Assembly (NCBI GenBank): GCA_017470345.1
Contig: JAFUEP010000042.1
Location: 142,128-206,127 of the forward strand
DNA length: 64,000 nt
Source of the DNA: Prevotella sp.
GTDB taxonomy: Bacteria; Bacteroidota; Bacteroidia; Bacteroidales; Bacteroidaceae
Reading direction: 5' to 3'
The position numbers were made by a program, and so were the translations under genes. Below the pieces are notes generated by a model. It did no database searches. It saw only the letters and a program-made list of their open reading frames with translations, and was not told where the DNA came from. Positions 1-8,173 of the stretch are shown here, in pieces (positions within the stretch are counted from its first letter, which is position 1; each line of letters starts with the position of its first letter).

Positions 1-465
1 CAGAATCTCGGCCAGCTCGACGGCGTGGCGCGGGCAGGTGCGATAGCTCACCTCCACGATGTCGAGGCGGATATCTTTGAGCAGGGTCTCGATGAACTCG
101 GGGCTCACCTGGTCGCCGCCGAAGCGGAAGCCCAGCGAGTCGACGCCCTTGTTCAGAATGTCGAGGGCCTTCTTGTTGGCCTCCACGGGGTCGTCGACCT
201 TGATGTTCTGACGGACATACCACTCGTTAGAGTCTTTCTTGTTGCCACGCACGAAGGGGAATTCACCAGGCAGTGAGTCGGGCGTCTTCAGGTCCTTCAG
301 GTCTTCGCGACGATAGAAAGGCTGCACGTTAAAACCTTCGTTTGTTCTCCACACAAGGCGCTTCTGGAAGTCGGCACCCTTCAAGTCTACCTGAATCTTG
401 TCCAGCCACTCCTGGGTGGTAGGCGCGGTAAACTCGGTGAAGAGTTTCTCTCTGTTGTTTGACAT
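1..465 (-). CDS. mutA: Methylmalonyl-CoA mutase small subunit, N-terminal part (partial)
   Basis: Only the first 155 codons are present; the gene runs off the left edge. The protein starts MSNNREKLFTEF and continues with LKGADFQKRLVW and GFNVQPFYRREDL, the typical opening of the Bacteroidota small subunit of the B12-dependent mutase that interconverts succinyl-CoA and methylmalonyl-CoA on the succinate-to-propionate route. The small subunit is the structural partner of MutB, which would be expected to follow on the same strand outside the window. The start at 465 is preceded by a clean promoter (TTTG, 19 bases, TACCTTTG), leaving a leader of about 40 bases. Upstream of that promoter sits a 22-base-period repeat array. 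The family assignment is confident; the rest of the gene cannot be seen. Confidence 0.9.
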   Translation of the reverse strand, partial: MSNNREKLFTEFTAPTTQEWLDKIQVDLKGADFQKRLVWRTNEGFNVQPFYRREDLKDLKTPDSLPGEFPFVRGNKKDSNEWYVRQNIKVDDPVEANKKALDILNKGVDSLGFRFGGDQVSPEFIETLLKDIRLDIVEVSYRTCPRHAVELAEIL

Positions 466-507
466 AGTTTTTTAGTATTACAATATAAGTTTTACGTTTT
501 CAGTCTG

Positions 508-538
508 CAAAGGTACAACTTTTTCAGGAAGCCACAAA
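508..538 (-). promoter_or_regulatory. Promoter of mutA
   Basis: On the minus strand a TTTG box (535-538) is followed after 19 bases by TACCTTTG (508-515), an exact match to the Bacteroidota primary sigma consensus. It lies about 45 bases before the mutA start codon. Confidence 0.75.
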
Positions 539-573
539 GAAATAATTCATAATATTCCTAAAAGAATTCAGAA

Positions 574-672
574 AAGCGCCACTTCCCCAAAAGAGAAGTG
601 CCGCTTTGAAGGCAGAGAAGCGGTCCTTTGAGGGCAGAGAAGTACCGCTTTGAGGGCAGCGAAGTGCCACTT
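574..672. repeat. 22-base-period repeat array, locus 1 (5 units)
   Basis: Five 11-base units start at 574, 596, 618, 640 and 662, exactly 22 bases apart. Units 596 (AAGTGCCGCTT), 640 (AAGTACCGCTT) and 662 (AAGTGCCACTT) are in one orientation and 618 (AAGCGGTCCTT) is inverted; 574 is AAGCGCCACTT. Three of the four 11-base spacers are nearly identical (TGARGGCAGMG). The array lies between the 3' end of the ABC transporter gene (stop at 685) and the mutA promoter. The spacer type recurs as its reverse complement at locus 8 (58547-58623). Confidence 0.9.
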
Positions 673-684
673 TGTCAAGAGGGG

Positions 685-2523
685 TCAAATGCCGTCGCCT
701 GTGTATAGGCTATAATACTGTCCGTGGAGGTCGAGCAGCTCCTGGTGCGTACCATGCTCGGCAATGCGTCCATGGTCGAGCACGATGATCTGATCGGCAT
801 TGCGGACGGTCGAAAGGCGATGGGCGATGACAAAGGTGGTGCGCCCCTGCATGAGCGAGTCCATGCCCCGCTGGACGAGCTGTTCCGTGCGGGTGTCGAT
901 GGAGCTGGTGGCCTCGTCGAGGATGAGCACAGGCGGATTGGCTACTGCGGCGCGTGCAATGGCCAGCAGCTGGCGCTCGCCCTGCGAGAGGTTGCCGCCG
1001 TCGCCCTGCAGCAGAGTCTGATAGCCCTGAGCCAGACGGAGGATGAAGTCGTGGGCTCCGACGAGCTGGGCAGCGCGCACGCAGTCGTCGTCAGTAGCCT
1101 CGAGACAGCCGTAGCGGATGTTGTCGAGCACCGTGCCCGTGAAGAGATGGGTCTCCTGGAGGACGATGGTCATGCTGCGGCGCAGCGATGTCTTTCGGAT
1201 GTCGTTGATGGGAATACCGTCGTAGAGTATCTCGCCCTTCTGGATATCATAGAAGCGGTTAATGAGATTGATGATCGTGGTCTTGCCCGCCCCCGTTCCG
1301 CCCACGAAGGCAATCTTCTGGCCAGGGTTGGTGTTGATGTCGATATCGAACAGCACCTGCTTCTCAGCCGTATAGCCAAAGTCGACGTCGCGGAAGTCGA
1401 CATCGCCCTTGGGGTCTGTCAGCTCGCGCGTGCCCTCGTCCACCTCTAGAGCGGCATCGCCCAGGGCGAAGACGCGCTCAGCGCCCACGGATGCATTGAG
1501 CACGGAGTTGATCTGCTGGCTGACGTGCGAGATGGGCTGGGTAAAGCTCTTGTTCAGCTGTAGGAACGAGACGATGGTGCCGAGCGTAATGGAGAATTGA
1601 AAATTGAGAATTGAGAAGTGGTTGAGTGCGAGTGATGCGCCCACGACGGCTATCAGCACATAGGCCAGGTTGCCAAGGTTGCCATTGACAGGCATGACGA
1701 TATTGGCGATCTTATTGGCATTATAGGCCGACGAGCGAAGCCGCTCGTTGATCAGCTCGAACTGGCTGATGGCCTGCTGCTCATGACAGAACACCTTGAC
1801 GACCTTCTGCCCCGTCATCATCTCCTCGATGAAGCCGTTGACCTGAGCCAGCGACTCCTGCTGGGTGCGGAAATAGCCGCGCGACCACTGGCCCAGACGG
1901 GTCGTGACGACCATCATGACGGCTGCCATCACGATGCTGACCAGCGTCAATGGTACGGAGAGCACCACCATCGACGAGAAAGTGGCCACGATGGTGATGA
2001 CGCTGGAGAAGACCTGTGCCATCGCCGTGGAGATCATCTGGCGCAACGAGTCGACATCGTTGGTATAGACAGACATCAGCTCGCCATGGGAGTGCTGGTC
2101 GAAATAGCTGATGGGCAGCTTCTGCATGCGCTCGAAGATCTGCTTTCTGAGGCGCAACATCGTGCCCTGCGAGACATTGATCATCAGGCGGTTGTAGGTG
2201 TAGCTGGCAATGACGCCAAGCAGCAGCACGAGTCCCAGCTTGAACAGAGTCTGCATGAGCGAGGCATACTCAGGATTGGCCACCTGGGTGAGAGGCACGA
2301 TGTAGTCGTCGATGAGCGTGCGGGTGAAGAGCGTGGAAGCGAGCGACGTGATGCTCGACACGACGATGCAGGCGAGCACGGTCAGGATGGAGAAGCGATA
2401 GTTGCGCATGACATAGCCAAAGAGCCGCAGCATGACCTGACGCTGCTGGCGCGACGCCCGCTGAAATCCGGCATTCTGTCCTGGGTGCCCCTGCGGGCCT
2501 CGATTGAAGTTAGGCTGTCTCAT
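685..2523 (-). CDS. ABC exporter half-transporter with intact ATPase site (612 aa)
   Basis: This is a type IV ABC exporter subunit: a transmembrane domain (residues about 40-340) followed by a nucleotide-binding domain. The latter has Walker A GGTGAGKT (408-415), Walker B LILDE (533-537) with the catalytic Glu537, and H-loop His568. The signature is LSQGE (512-516) rather than LSGGQ. The next gene upstream encodes the partner half-transporter; its stop overlaps this start by four bases (ATGA), so the two are translationally coupled and should form a heterodimer that expels lipids, drugs or peptides. The substrate is unknown. Oddity: residues about 302-311 (HFSILNFQFS), in the stretch between two membrane segments, are encoded by a short AATTGA-type simple repeat (1592-1618) and look like an in-frame insertion. 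Confidence 0.92.
   Translation of the reverse strand: MRQPNFNRGPQGHPGQNAGFQRASRQQRQVMLRLFGYVMRNYRFSILTVLACIVVSSITSLASTLFTRTLIDDYIVPLTQVANPEYASLMQTLFKLGLVLLLGVIASYTYNRLMINVSQGTMLRLRKQIFERMQKLPISYFDQHSHGELMSVYTNDVDSLRQMISTAMAQVFSSVITIVATFSSMVVLSVPLTLVSIVMAAVMMVVTTRLGQWSRGYFRTQQESLAQVNGFIEEMMTGQKVVKVFCHEQQAISQFELINERLRSSAYNANKIANIVMPVNGNLGNLAYVLIAVVGASLALNHFSILNFQFSITLGTIVSFLQLNKSFTQPISHVSQQINSVLNASVGAERVFALGDAALEVDEGTRELTDPKGDVDFRDVDFGYTAEKQVLFDIDINTNPGQKIAFVGGTGAGKTTIINLINRFYDIQKGEILYDGIPINDIRKTSLRRSMTIVLQETHLFTGTVLDNIRYGCLEATDDDCVRAAQLVGAHDFILRLAQGYQTLLQGDGGNLSQGERQLLAIARAAVANPPVLILDEATSSIDTRTEQLVQRGMDSLMQGRTTFVIAHRLSTVRNADQIIVLDHGRIAEHGTHQELLDLHGQYYSLYTGDGI
1592..1618. repeat. AATTGA-type simple repeat inside the ABC transporter gene
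   Basis: Three near-identical units AATTGA, AATTGA and AATTGA separated by one or two A/G bases interrupt the surrounding GC-rich codons. They encode part of HFSILNFQFS in the 612-residue ABC subunit. The low-complexity, AT-rich composition contrasts sharply with its neighbours. Confidence 0.7.
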
Positions 2524-4319
2524 GCCGCACCTCCTTTCTTTGTTTCATCCGTTGCGGCCTTAGGCTTGTCAAAGTCGCCCGTATCGGCCATCTGGATGTC
2601 ATAGATTTCTCGATAGAGCGCATTCGTCTGGAGAAGCCGTTCGTGGGTATCGAAGCCCGTGACGACACCATTGTCCATCACCAGGATGCGGTCGCAATGC
2701 TCCACGCTCGAGATGCGCTGGGCGATGATGAGCTTGGTCATCTCAGGCAGCTCCTCACGGAAGGCTCGCTGGATGAGGGCATCTGTGCGCGTGTCGCAGG
2801 CTGAGGTGGAGTCGTCGAGCACCAGCACGCGGGGATGCTTCAGCAGGGCGCGGGCGATGCAGAGGCGCTGCTTCTGGCCGCCACTGACATTGGTGCCGCC
2901 TTGCTCGATTCTCGTGTCATACTGATTGGGCATCTCCATGATGAAGCCGTCGGCCTGGGCCATGCGGCAAGCCCTTCGGCAATCGTCCAGGGTCGCTTCA
3001 GGATTGCCCCAGCGGAGGTTGTCGATGACGGAGCCGCTGAAAAGCGTATTCTGCTGGAGCACCACCGCAACGGCCGCGCGAAGGGTCGTCAGGTCATATT
3101 CCCTGACGTCGCGTCCGCCTACCAGCACCTGACCTTTGTTCACATCGTAGAGCCGGGATATCAGGCTGACCAGTGTTGACTTGCCAGAGCCTGTGCCGCC
3201 AATGATGCCAATCGTCTCGCCTGACTCGATGCGGAACGAGACGTTGTAGAGAGCCGAACGGCGATGCTCCTTGGTCGGGCTGTCTGTTTTTGTCGTATAA
3301 TCAAACCTGACGCCACGGAACTCCACACTGCCGTCAGCAAGTTCGAAGATGGGATCTGCGGGGTTGACGATATCGGCTTTTTCCTCAATCACTTCGCTGA
3401 CACGACGGGCCGAGGCGGCACTCTGGGTCAGCATGACGAATATCATGGAGAGCATCATCAGCGCCTGAAGGATTGACATGACGTAGGTGAAGAGCGAGGT
3501 CAGCTCACCCGTCGTCAGCGTGCCGCCAACTATGAAGTGGGCGCCCCACCAGGAGAGGGCGATGATGCAGCCATAGACCACCATGTTCATCACGGGATGA
3601 TTGAAAGCCATAAGGCCCTCGGCCTTGGTGTACAACTTATATAAAGCCTCGGCTGCACGGTTGAATTTGTCAGTCTCGTAGTCCTCGCGGACGAAGGCTT
3701 TCACCACGCGGATGCCGCTCACGTTCTCCTGCACGCTTTGGTTCAGGTCGTCATAGCGTTCATAGACTTGACGGAAGAGCTTCACCACACGCGAAATGAT
3801 CTGCCAGATGCTGAAGCCAAGCACAACCATCGCCACGATAAAGATCAGCGACAGCCGCGGATCGATGATCAGACACATGACCACTGACAGCAACAGACGG
3901 AACGGCGCACGCACCGTCACGCGGAGAATCTGCTGATAGGCTTGCTGAAGGCTCTGCACGTCAGTCGTCATGCGGGTGACGAGGCCCGAAGTAGAATACT
4001 TGTCGATGTCGGAGAAAGCGAACGTCTGGACATTGCGATACATAGCCCGACGGAGGTTGGCCGCAAAGCCCGTCGAGGCGTAGGCAGAGACACGGCCTGC
4101 CATAATGCCGAAAAAGAGCGACAGGGCGGCCATGAGGAGCATCAGCAGGCCCTCGCGATAGACCTCCTGAATATTGCCGGCATTGAGGCCAAGGTCGATG
4201 AGACGGGCCGTCACGTAGGGTATCATGACGTCCATCACCACCTCCAAGGCGGTCAGCAGCGGCGTGGCGAGCGATGCACGGCGATATTCTCCTATTTGAT
4301 TATAAAGTGTTGAAAGCAT
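2520..4319 (-). CDS. ABC exporter half-transporter with degenerate ATPase site (599 aa)
   Basis: A second exporter subunit with a transmembrane domain (about 15-310) and a nucleotide-binding domain. Walker A GGTGSGKS is at 374-381 and a canonical VSGGQ signature at 478-482. Walker B reads LVLDD (499-503), so the catalytic Glu is Asp503, and the H-loop reads IAQRIS, with Gln534 in place of His. Heterodimeric exporters such as TM287/288 and BmrCD carry one such weak site. Here the weak Walker B and H-loop would face the unusual LSQGE of the partner encoded just downstream, so the pair makes one good and one poor site. First gene of the two-gene unit; its start codon is about 50 bases from the minus-strand half of the symmetric promoter at 4370-4437. 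Confidence 0.92.
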   Translation of the reverse strand: MLSTLYNQIGEYRRASLATPLLTALEVVMDVMIPYVTARLIDLGLNAGNIQEVYREGLLMLLMAALSLFFGIMAGRVSAYASTGFAANLRRAMYRNVQTFAFSDIDKYSTSGLVTRMTTDVQSLQQAYQQILRVTVRAPFRLLLSVVMCLIIDPRLSLIFIVAMVVLGFSIWQIISRVVKLFRQVYERYDDLNQSVQENVSGIRVVKAFVREDYETDKFNRAAEALYKLYTKAEGLMAFNHPVMNMVVYGCIIALSWWGAHFIVGGTLTTGELTSLFTYVMSILQALMMLSMIFVMLTQSAASARRVSEVIEEKADIVNPADPIFELADGSVEFRGVRFDYTTKTDSPTKEHRRSALYNVSFRIESGETIGIIGGTGSGKSTLVSLISRLYDVNKGQVLVGGRDVREYDLTTLRAAVAVVLQQNTLFSGSVIDNLRWGNPEATLDDCRRACRMAQADGFIMEMPNQYDTRIEQGGTNVSGGQKQRLCIARALLKHPRVLVLDDSTSACDTRTDALIQRAFREELPEMTKLIIAQRISSVEHCDRILVMDNGVVTGFDTHERLLQTNALYREIYDIQMADTGDFDKPKAATDETKKGGAA

Positions 4320-4369
4320 TCTGTTTTTGTTCAGTTAATCATCTTGAGTTGGTCATCAATAAAACGACG

Positions 4370-4437
4370 GCAAAGGTACAAAGAAAAAATGGAACCGCCA
4401 AATATTTGGTTGTTCCATTTTTTATTCGTACCTTTGC
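4370..4437. promoter_or_regulatory. Symmetric divergent promoter in a 68-base near-palindrome
   Basis: Two promoters point away from each other. Plus strand: TTTG 4405-4408, 20 bases, TACCTTTG 4429-4436. Minus strand: TTTG (4402-4399), 20 bases, TACCTTTG (4378-4371). The whole interval is an inverted repeat centred between 4403 and 4404: 30 of 34 base pairs match, with mismatches at 4380/4427, 4383/4424, 4396/4411 and 4397/4410. The two -33 boxes form the central CCAAATATTTGG. It drives the ABC pair to the left and the sulfoxide reductase/kinase pair to the right. Confidence 0.8.
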
Positions 4438-4444
4438 ACGACTT

Positions 4445-4906
4445 ATGAATAAGGAGCAAAAATATCAGCAGATGCTGCCGCAGTTGGCGGCACTCATCGA
4501 AGGCGAGAAGGACGAGGTCAGCGTTCTTGCCAATACCAGTGCACTACTCAGCGAGACCTTCGGATGGCTGTGGACGGGATTCTATCTCGTACGCGACGGA
4601 GAACTCAGGCTGGGTCCTTTTCAAGGCAGCGTCGCCTGCATGCACATCGCCAAGGGGCGCGGCGTCTGCGGAACGGCCTGGGAGCAAGATGCCACTCAGG
4701 TCGTGGCCGACGTCGAAGCCTTTCCCGGTCACATTGCCTGCAGCAGTCTATCACGTTCGGAGATTGTCGTTCCGATGCACAACAGCCAAGGCGAGGTCGT
4801 CGGAGTGCTCGACATCGACCATTCCGAGCTCAGCACCTTCGATGACACGGACCGTAAGTATCTTGAACAGGCAGTCCTGCTGATCACCAACACATTATAT
4901 CTATGA
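4445..4906 (+). CDS. msrC: Free methionine-(R)-sulfoxide reductase, GAF domain (153 aa)
   Basis: A single GAF domain of the fRMsr family, which reduces free methionine-R-sulfoxide in the cytoplasm using thioredoxin. The three family cysteines are present at 65 (GSVACMHI), 75 (GRGVCG) and 99 (HIACSS), with the same spacing (10 and 24 residues) as Cys84, Cys94 and Cys118 of E. coli MsrC. The reading frame is open further upstream, but the ATG at 4445 is chosen because the promoter -7 box ends at 4436, leaving an almost leaderless message. The stop overlaps the next start by four bases, so the sugar kinase downstream is co-translated. Confidence 0.93.
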   Translation: MNKEQKYQQMLPQLAALIEGEKDEVSVLANTSALLSETFGWLWTGFYLVRDGELRLGPFQGSVACMHIAKGRGVCGTAWEQDATQVVADVEAFPGHIACSSLSRSEIVVPMHNSQGEVVGVLDIDHSELSTFDDTDRKYLEQAVLLITNTLYL

Positions 4907-5784
4907 AGAAGAATATCCTATGTATCGGCCATATTACGCACGACCGAATCATCACACCAGCACAGCCGCAAGGAGTCGACTGCGCAGGAGGAACAGCCTA
5001 CTATGTGGCGTGGGCTATGCAACACCTGCCTCACGACGTTAGTTTCGGAGTCGTCACCGCTGTCGGCGAAGACCTTAAGCAAGAAATTGAGAAACTAAGC
5101 CAAGCCGGCATTGACATCAACGACCTGGGCAGTCCTTCGAGTGTCTACTTCGAAAACAGCTATGGCCGGAACATGAACAACCGTCGGCAGCGAGTCATGT
5201 CGAAGGCTCAGCCCTTCAGCATAGAACAGCTGAAAGACTATGAGGCCGACGTGTTCCACTTAGGCACTCTGCTACAGGATGATTTCGCTCCTGAAGTGGT
5301 GGAATATCTGGCCAGCAAGGGACGCATCTGCGTCGACGTGCAGGGCTATCTGCGCGAAGTGCGTGGACAGCGTGTCTATGCCGTCGACTGGCCTGACAAG
5401 CTGCGTGTTCTTGAACACACTGACATACTAAAGGTGAACGAGCACGAGATTGACGTGCTCACCGACGGTGAGCGCGACCTTCGGCGAGGCGCCCGTCTCA
5501 TAGCCAAATGGGGCGTTCGCGAAGTCCTTGTCACGCTGGGCAGCTACGGCTCGCTCATCTACGACGGAGACCGCTTCTACGAAATCCCAGGCTATCCCCC
5601 TCATCGCGTGGTTGACGCAACAGGATGTGGCGACACTTATGCTGCGGGATATCTCTATGCCCGTGCACTCGGCGCTTCCTGCGACGAGGCCGGACATCTG
5701 GCAGCCGCCATGTGCACGCTCAAATTGGAGCACACAGGACCATTCGACAGCACGATTGAAGCCGTCCGAAAGATTGTTGGATAA
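4903..5784 (+). CDS. PfkB-family carbohydrate kinase (293 aa)
   Basis: A ribokinase-fold kinase. The N-terminal substrate loop CAGGTAYY (28-34) and the C-terminal anion-hole motif DATGCGD (238-244), with catalytic Asp244, are clear; KVNEHE (177-182) is the usual mid-domain motif. It should phosphorylate a sugar or nucleoside with ATP in the cytoplasm, but the motifs do not identify the substrate. ATGA overlap with the preceding methionine sulfoxide reductase gene indicates one transcript from the symmetric promoter at 4370-4437. It converges on the esterase gene, with 14 bases between the two stop codons. Confidence 0.88.
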   Translation: MKKNILCIGHITHDRIITPAQPQGVDCAGGTAYYVAWAMQHLPHDVSFGVVTAVGEDLKQEIEKLSQAGIDINDLGSPSSVYFENSYGRNMNNRRQRVMSKAQPFSIEQLKDYEADVFHLGTLLQDDFAPEVVEYLASKGRICVDVQGYLREVRGQRVYAVDWPDKLRVLEHTDILKVNEHEIDVLTDGERDLRRGARLIAKWGVREVLVTLGSYGSLIYDGDRFYEIPGYPPHRVVDATGCGDTYAAGYLYARALGASCDEAGHLAAAMCTLKLEHTGPFDSTIEAVRKIVG

Positions 5785-5798
5785 TAAGCTCTCAGGGA

Positions 5799-6806
5799 CT
5801 ATTTCCACTGAGCGCCCTCACGCAGGACGAATGTGATTTTCGATTTGCGTGGCAGTTGGGGCTTGCTCCATTCACCTCCAAGAATCTGAATGGTGGTAGT
5901 AGCATTGGAGCGGAGCAGGGCTGCATCGACAGCGGGCTGCAGGTCGAGATAGTTGCCGCGGCCACGACGATCGACAGTGAAGTCGGCCTCTGTGCGATAC
6001 TTCTTGAGCAGAGGCACTTCTTCACAAAGCGCATCGGCCAGCAGGCGGGCCACGACCTGTGCTCCATGAACATTATAGTGGGTATTGTCCTGACGGCCAT
6101 CGGGCACAGAGGGCTCTTCACCTGGCAGGAACCACATGTGGAGCTTTTTGGAGGCCTCACGTCCCAATCCTTGCTCAAGATCGTGGGTCAACTGGTTTGC
6201 GTCGACGAAATGACAATGCATGCGACGGGCCACATCACGCGGGGCCACGGCATAGAGTCCATGTGTATCAATGAGAGAGTCGCCCTCCACCATCTTCACG
6301 CCGTCCTTGAACGTTGTGGCGCGTAGTTTTTCGTCATCATCATTCTCAGGAGCCGCTACAAAATAATTTCGTCGGACGACACAGTTCATCAGGACAGGTA
6401 TGCCGCCATGCTCACGTGTCTCACGAACGAACTTAGCTAAGTTGTAGTCGAACGTCGAGCCTGGGTCGGTATGACGATCCTTGGGCGACTTCTCATCATT
6501 ATGTCCAAACTGTATGATGACATAGTCGCCTGGTACCATCTTTTCAAGCACCTTGTCCCAGCGGCCTTCGTTGATAAAGCTCAGCGTAGAACGTCCATTC
6601 ACCGCATGATTATCAATGCGGATGTTGTCGTCAAAAAAACACTGCAATGCCATTCCCCATCCACGTTCCTGCTTGCCGTTGGAGATATCCTTGTTGGCCA
6701 TTGTCGAGTCGCCAATCATAAAGATGGTAGTTGGCCGGCGGTCATTAGCCGAGATTAACATCAAGGTCAGGAGTGCTACAGCGGCACCTGTCAACAGTCT
6801 GTTCAT
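5799..6806 (-). CDS. Secreted rhamnogalacturonan acetylesterase (CE12) with CE8-like tail (335 aa)
   Basis: An SGNH-fold esterase after an N-terminal signal segment (residues 1-20). Motifs are in CE12 order: GDST (Ser34), NGRST (70-74), GHND (101-104) and DNTH (Asp240, His243). The family removes acetyl groups from rhamnogalacturonan or related pectins. Residues about 275-335 (FTVDRRGRGNYLDLQ, then IQILGGEW and KITFV) resemble the first strands of a CE8 pectin methylesterase, which then stops; I read this as a truncated second domain. The start lies 5 bases after the hisS stop, so this secreted enzyme appears to be the last gene of the fur-purA-hisS unit, an odd place for a polysaccharide gene. 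A functional link with the pectin genes at 24.7-29.3 kb is plausible. Confidence 0.87.
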   Translation of the reverse strand: MNRLLTGAAVALLTLMLISANDRRPTTIFMIGDSTMANKDISNGKQERGWGMALQCFFDDNIRIDNHAVNGRSTLSFINEGRWDKVLEKMVPGDYVIIQFGHNDEKSPKDRHTDPGSTFDYNLAKFVRETREHGGIPVLMNCVVRRNYFVAAPENDDDEKLRATTFKDGVKMVEGDSLIDTHGLYAVAPRDVARRMHCHFVDANQLTHDLEQGLGREASKKLHMWFLPGEEPSVPDGRQDNTHYNVHGAQVVARLLADALCEEVPLLKKYRTEADFTVDRRGRGNYLDLQPAVDAALLRSNATTTIQILGGEWSKPQLPRKSKITFVLREGAQWK

Positions 6807-6811
6807 ATCCG

Positions 6812-8173
6812 TTACTTCAAGTTTTCTATGAGTTCGTCGGGATTGACTAAGCTTTGTTCGCCGGTCAGCATGTTCTTCAGAGTGACCTTACCCTGGGCCA
6901 TCTCGTTCTCGCCTGCCAGCACCACGAAAGGAATCTGCTTTTGGTTGGCATACGACATTTGCTTCTTCATCTTCGACTGGTCGGGGTAGAGCTCTGCACG
7001 AATACCTGCCTGGCGCACACGGGCCAGGATAGGCAGCTGGTAGGACGTCTCACGGTCGCCAAAGTTAATAAACAGCACACGACTCGTCTGCAGTGCGTCG
7101 TCAGGATAGAGATTAAGTGCTCCTAACACATCATATATGCGGTCGACACCAAAAGAAATGCCAACGCCAGAGAGTCCTGGCAGCCCAAAGATGCCCGTCA
7201 AGTTGTCATAACGGCCACCACCAGAGATACTACCCATTGGTGTGTCGAGTGCCTTCACCTCAAAAATTGCTCCTGTATAGTAACTGAGCCCACGAGCCAA
7301 TGTAAGATCAAGTTCTATCTGATTACGGAGTGACAAATGTTGAAGCGTATCAAGAATAAAACGGGTCTCTTCAACGCCTTTCTGACCTGCCTCGCTTCCG
7401 CTCAGGACCTGCGCAATAATAGCGAGTTTCTCTGAGTTGGAACCGCTGAGGTTAATAATGGGGCGCAAACTTCCAATCTGTTCTTCTGATAGTCCTTTTT
7501 CTGTCAGTTCTGCCACAACGCCGTCCTCACCGATTTTGTCGAGTTTGTCAATGGCTACGGTAATGTCGACAATCTTATCGGAAGCTCCGATGACTTCGGC
7601 GATGCCAGTCAAGATTTTGCGGTTGTTAATCTTTATCTGTACACGCACACCCAGACGGCTGAACACCTCGTCCTCAATCTGCATGAGTTCCACTTCGTTA
7701 AGCAGAGAATCACTTCCTACGATATCCCCGTCAAATTGATAGAACTCACGATAACGCCCTTTCTGAGGGCGATCGGCCCGCCAGACAGGCTGAACCTGAT
7801 AGCGACGGAAAGGCAACTGAAGTTCCTCACGATGCATCACCACATAACGGGCGAATGGTACAGTCAAGTCATAACGGAGGCCTTTCTCGCATAAGCGGGC
7901 AGCCAAACGCAACGAATTGCGCTCGGCCAATTCCTCATCAGTCACCTTGCTAAGATAGTCGCCACTGTTGAGCACCTTGAAGAGCAGTTTGTCTCCCTCC
8001 TCGCCATACTTGCCCATGAGCGTTTGAAGCGTCTCCATGGCAGGTGTCTCAATCTGCTGAAATCCATAGAGTTCATAGACTTCGCGTATGGTGTTCAGAA
8101 TGTAATTGCGCTTAGCCATCTCCATCGGGCCAAAGTCGCGTGTACCCTTGGGAATGCTTGGTTTATTTGCCAT
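6812..8173 (-). CDS. hisS: Histidine--tRNA ligase (453 aa)
   Basis: Class II aminoacyl-tRNA synthetase that charges tRNA-His. It begins with KGTRDFGP and has motif 2-type [11 protein letters not shown], the HisRS-specific [14 protein letters not shown] block and motif 3-type GGRYDNL with [10 protein letters not shown]-terminal anticodon-binding domain follows (about 360-453), containing the FVVLAGENE strand. Length is normal. The start codon lies inside the end of purA (11-base overlap), so the two are translationally coupled. Confidence 0.97.
   Translation of the reverse strand: MANKPSIPKGTRDFGPMEMAKRNYILNTIREVYELYGFQQIETPAMETLQTLMGKYGEEGDKLLFKVLNSGDYLSKVTDEELAERNSLRLAARLCEKGLRYDLTVPFARYVVMHREELQLPFRRYQVQPVWRADRPQKGRYREFYQFDGDIVGSDSLLNEVELMQIEDEVFSRLGVRVQIKINNRKILTGIAEVIGASDKIVDITVAIDKLDKIGEDGVVAELTEKGLSEEQIGSLRPIINLSGSNSEKLAIIAQVLSGSEAGQKGVEETRFILDTLQHLSLRNQIELDLTLARGLSYYTGAIFEVKALDTPMGSISGGGRYDNLTGIFGLPGLSGVGISFGVDRIYDVLGALNLYPDDALQTSRVLFINFGDRETSYQLPILARVRQAGIRAELYPDQSKMKKQMSYANQKQIPFVVLAGENEMAQGKVTLKNMLTGEQSLVNPDELIENLK

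Noticed and set aside
574-672. CRISPR array
   Set aside because: Units are only 11 bases, spacers 11 bases and partly identical, units occur in both orientations, and no cas genes are present.
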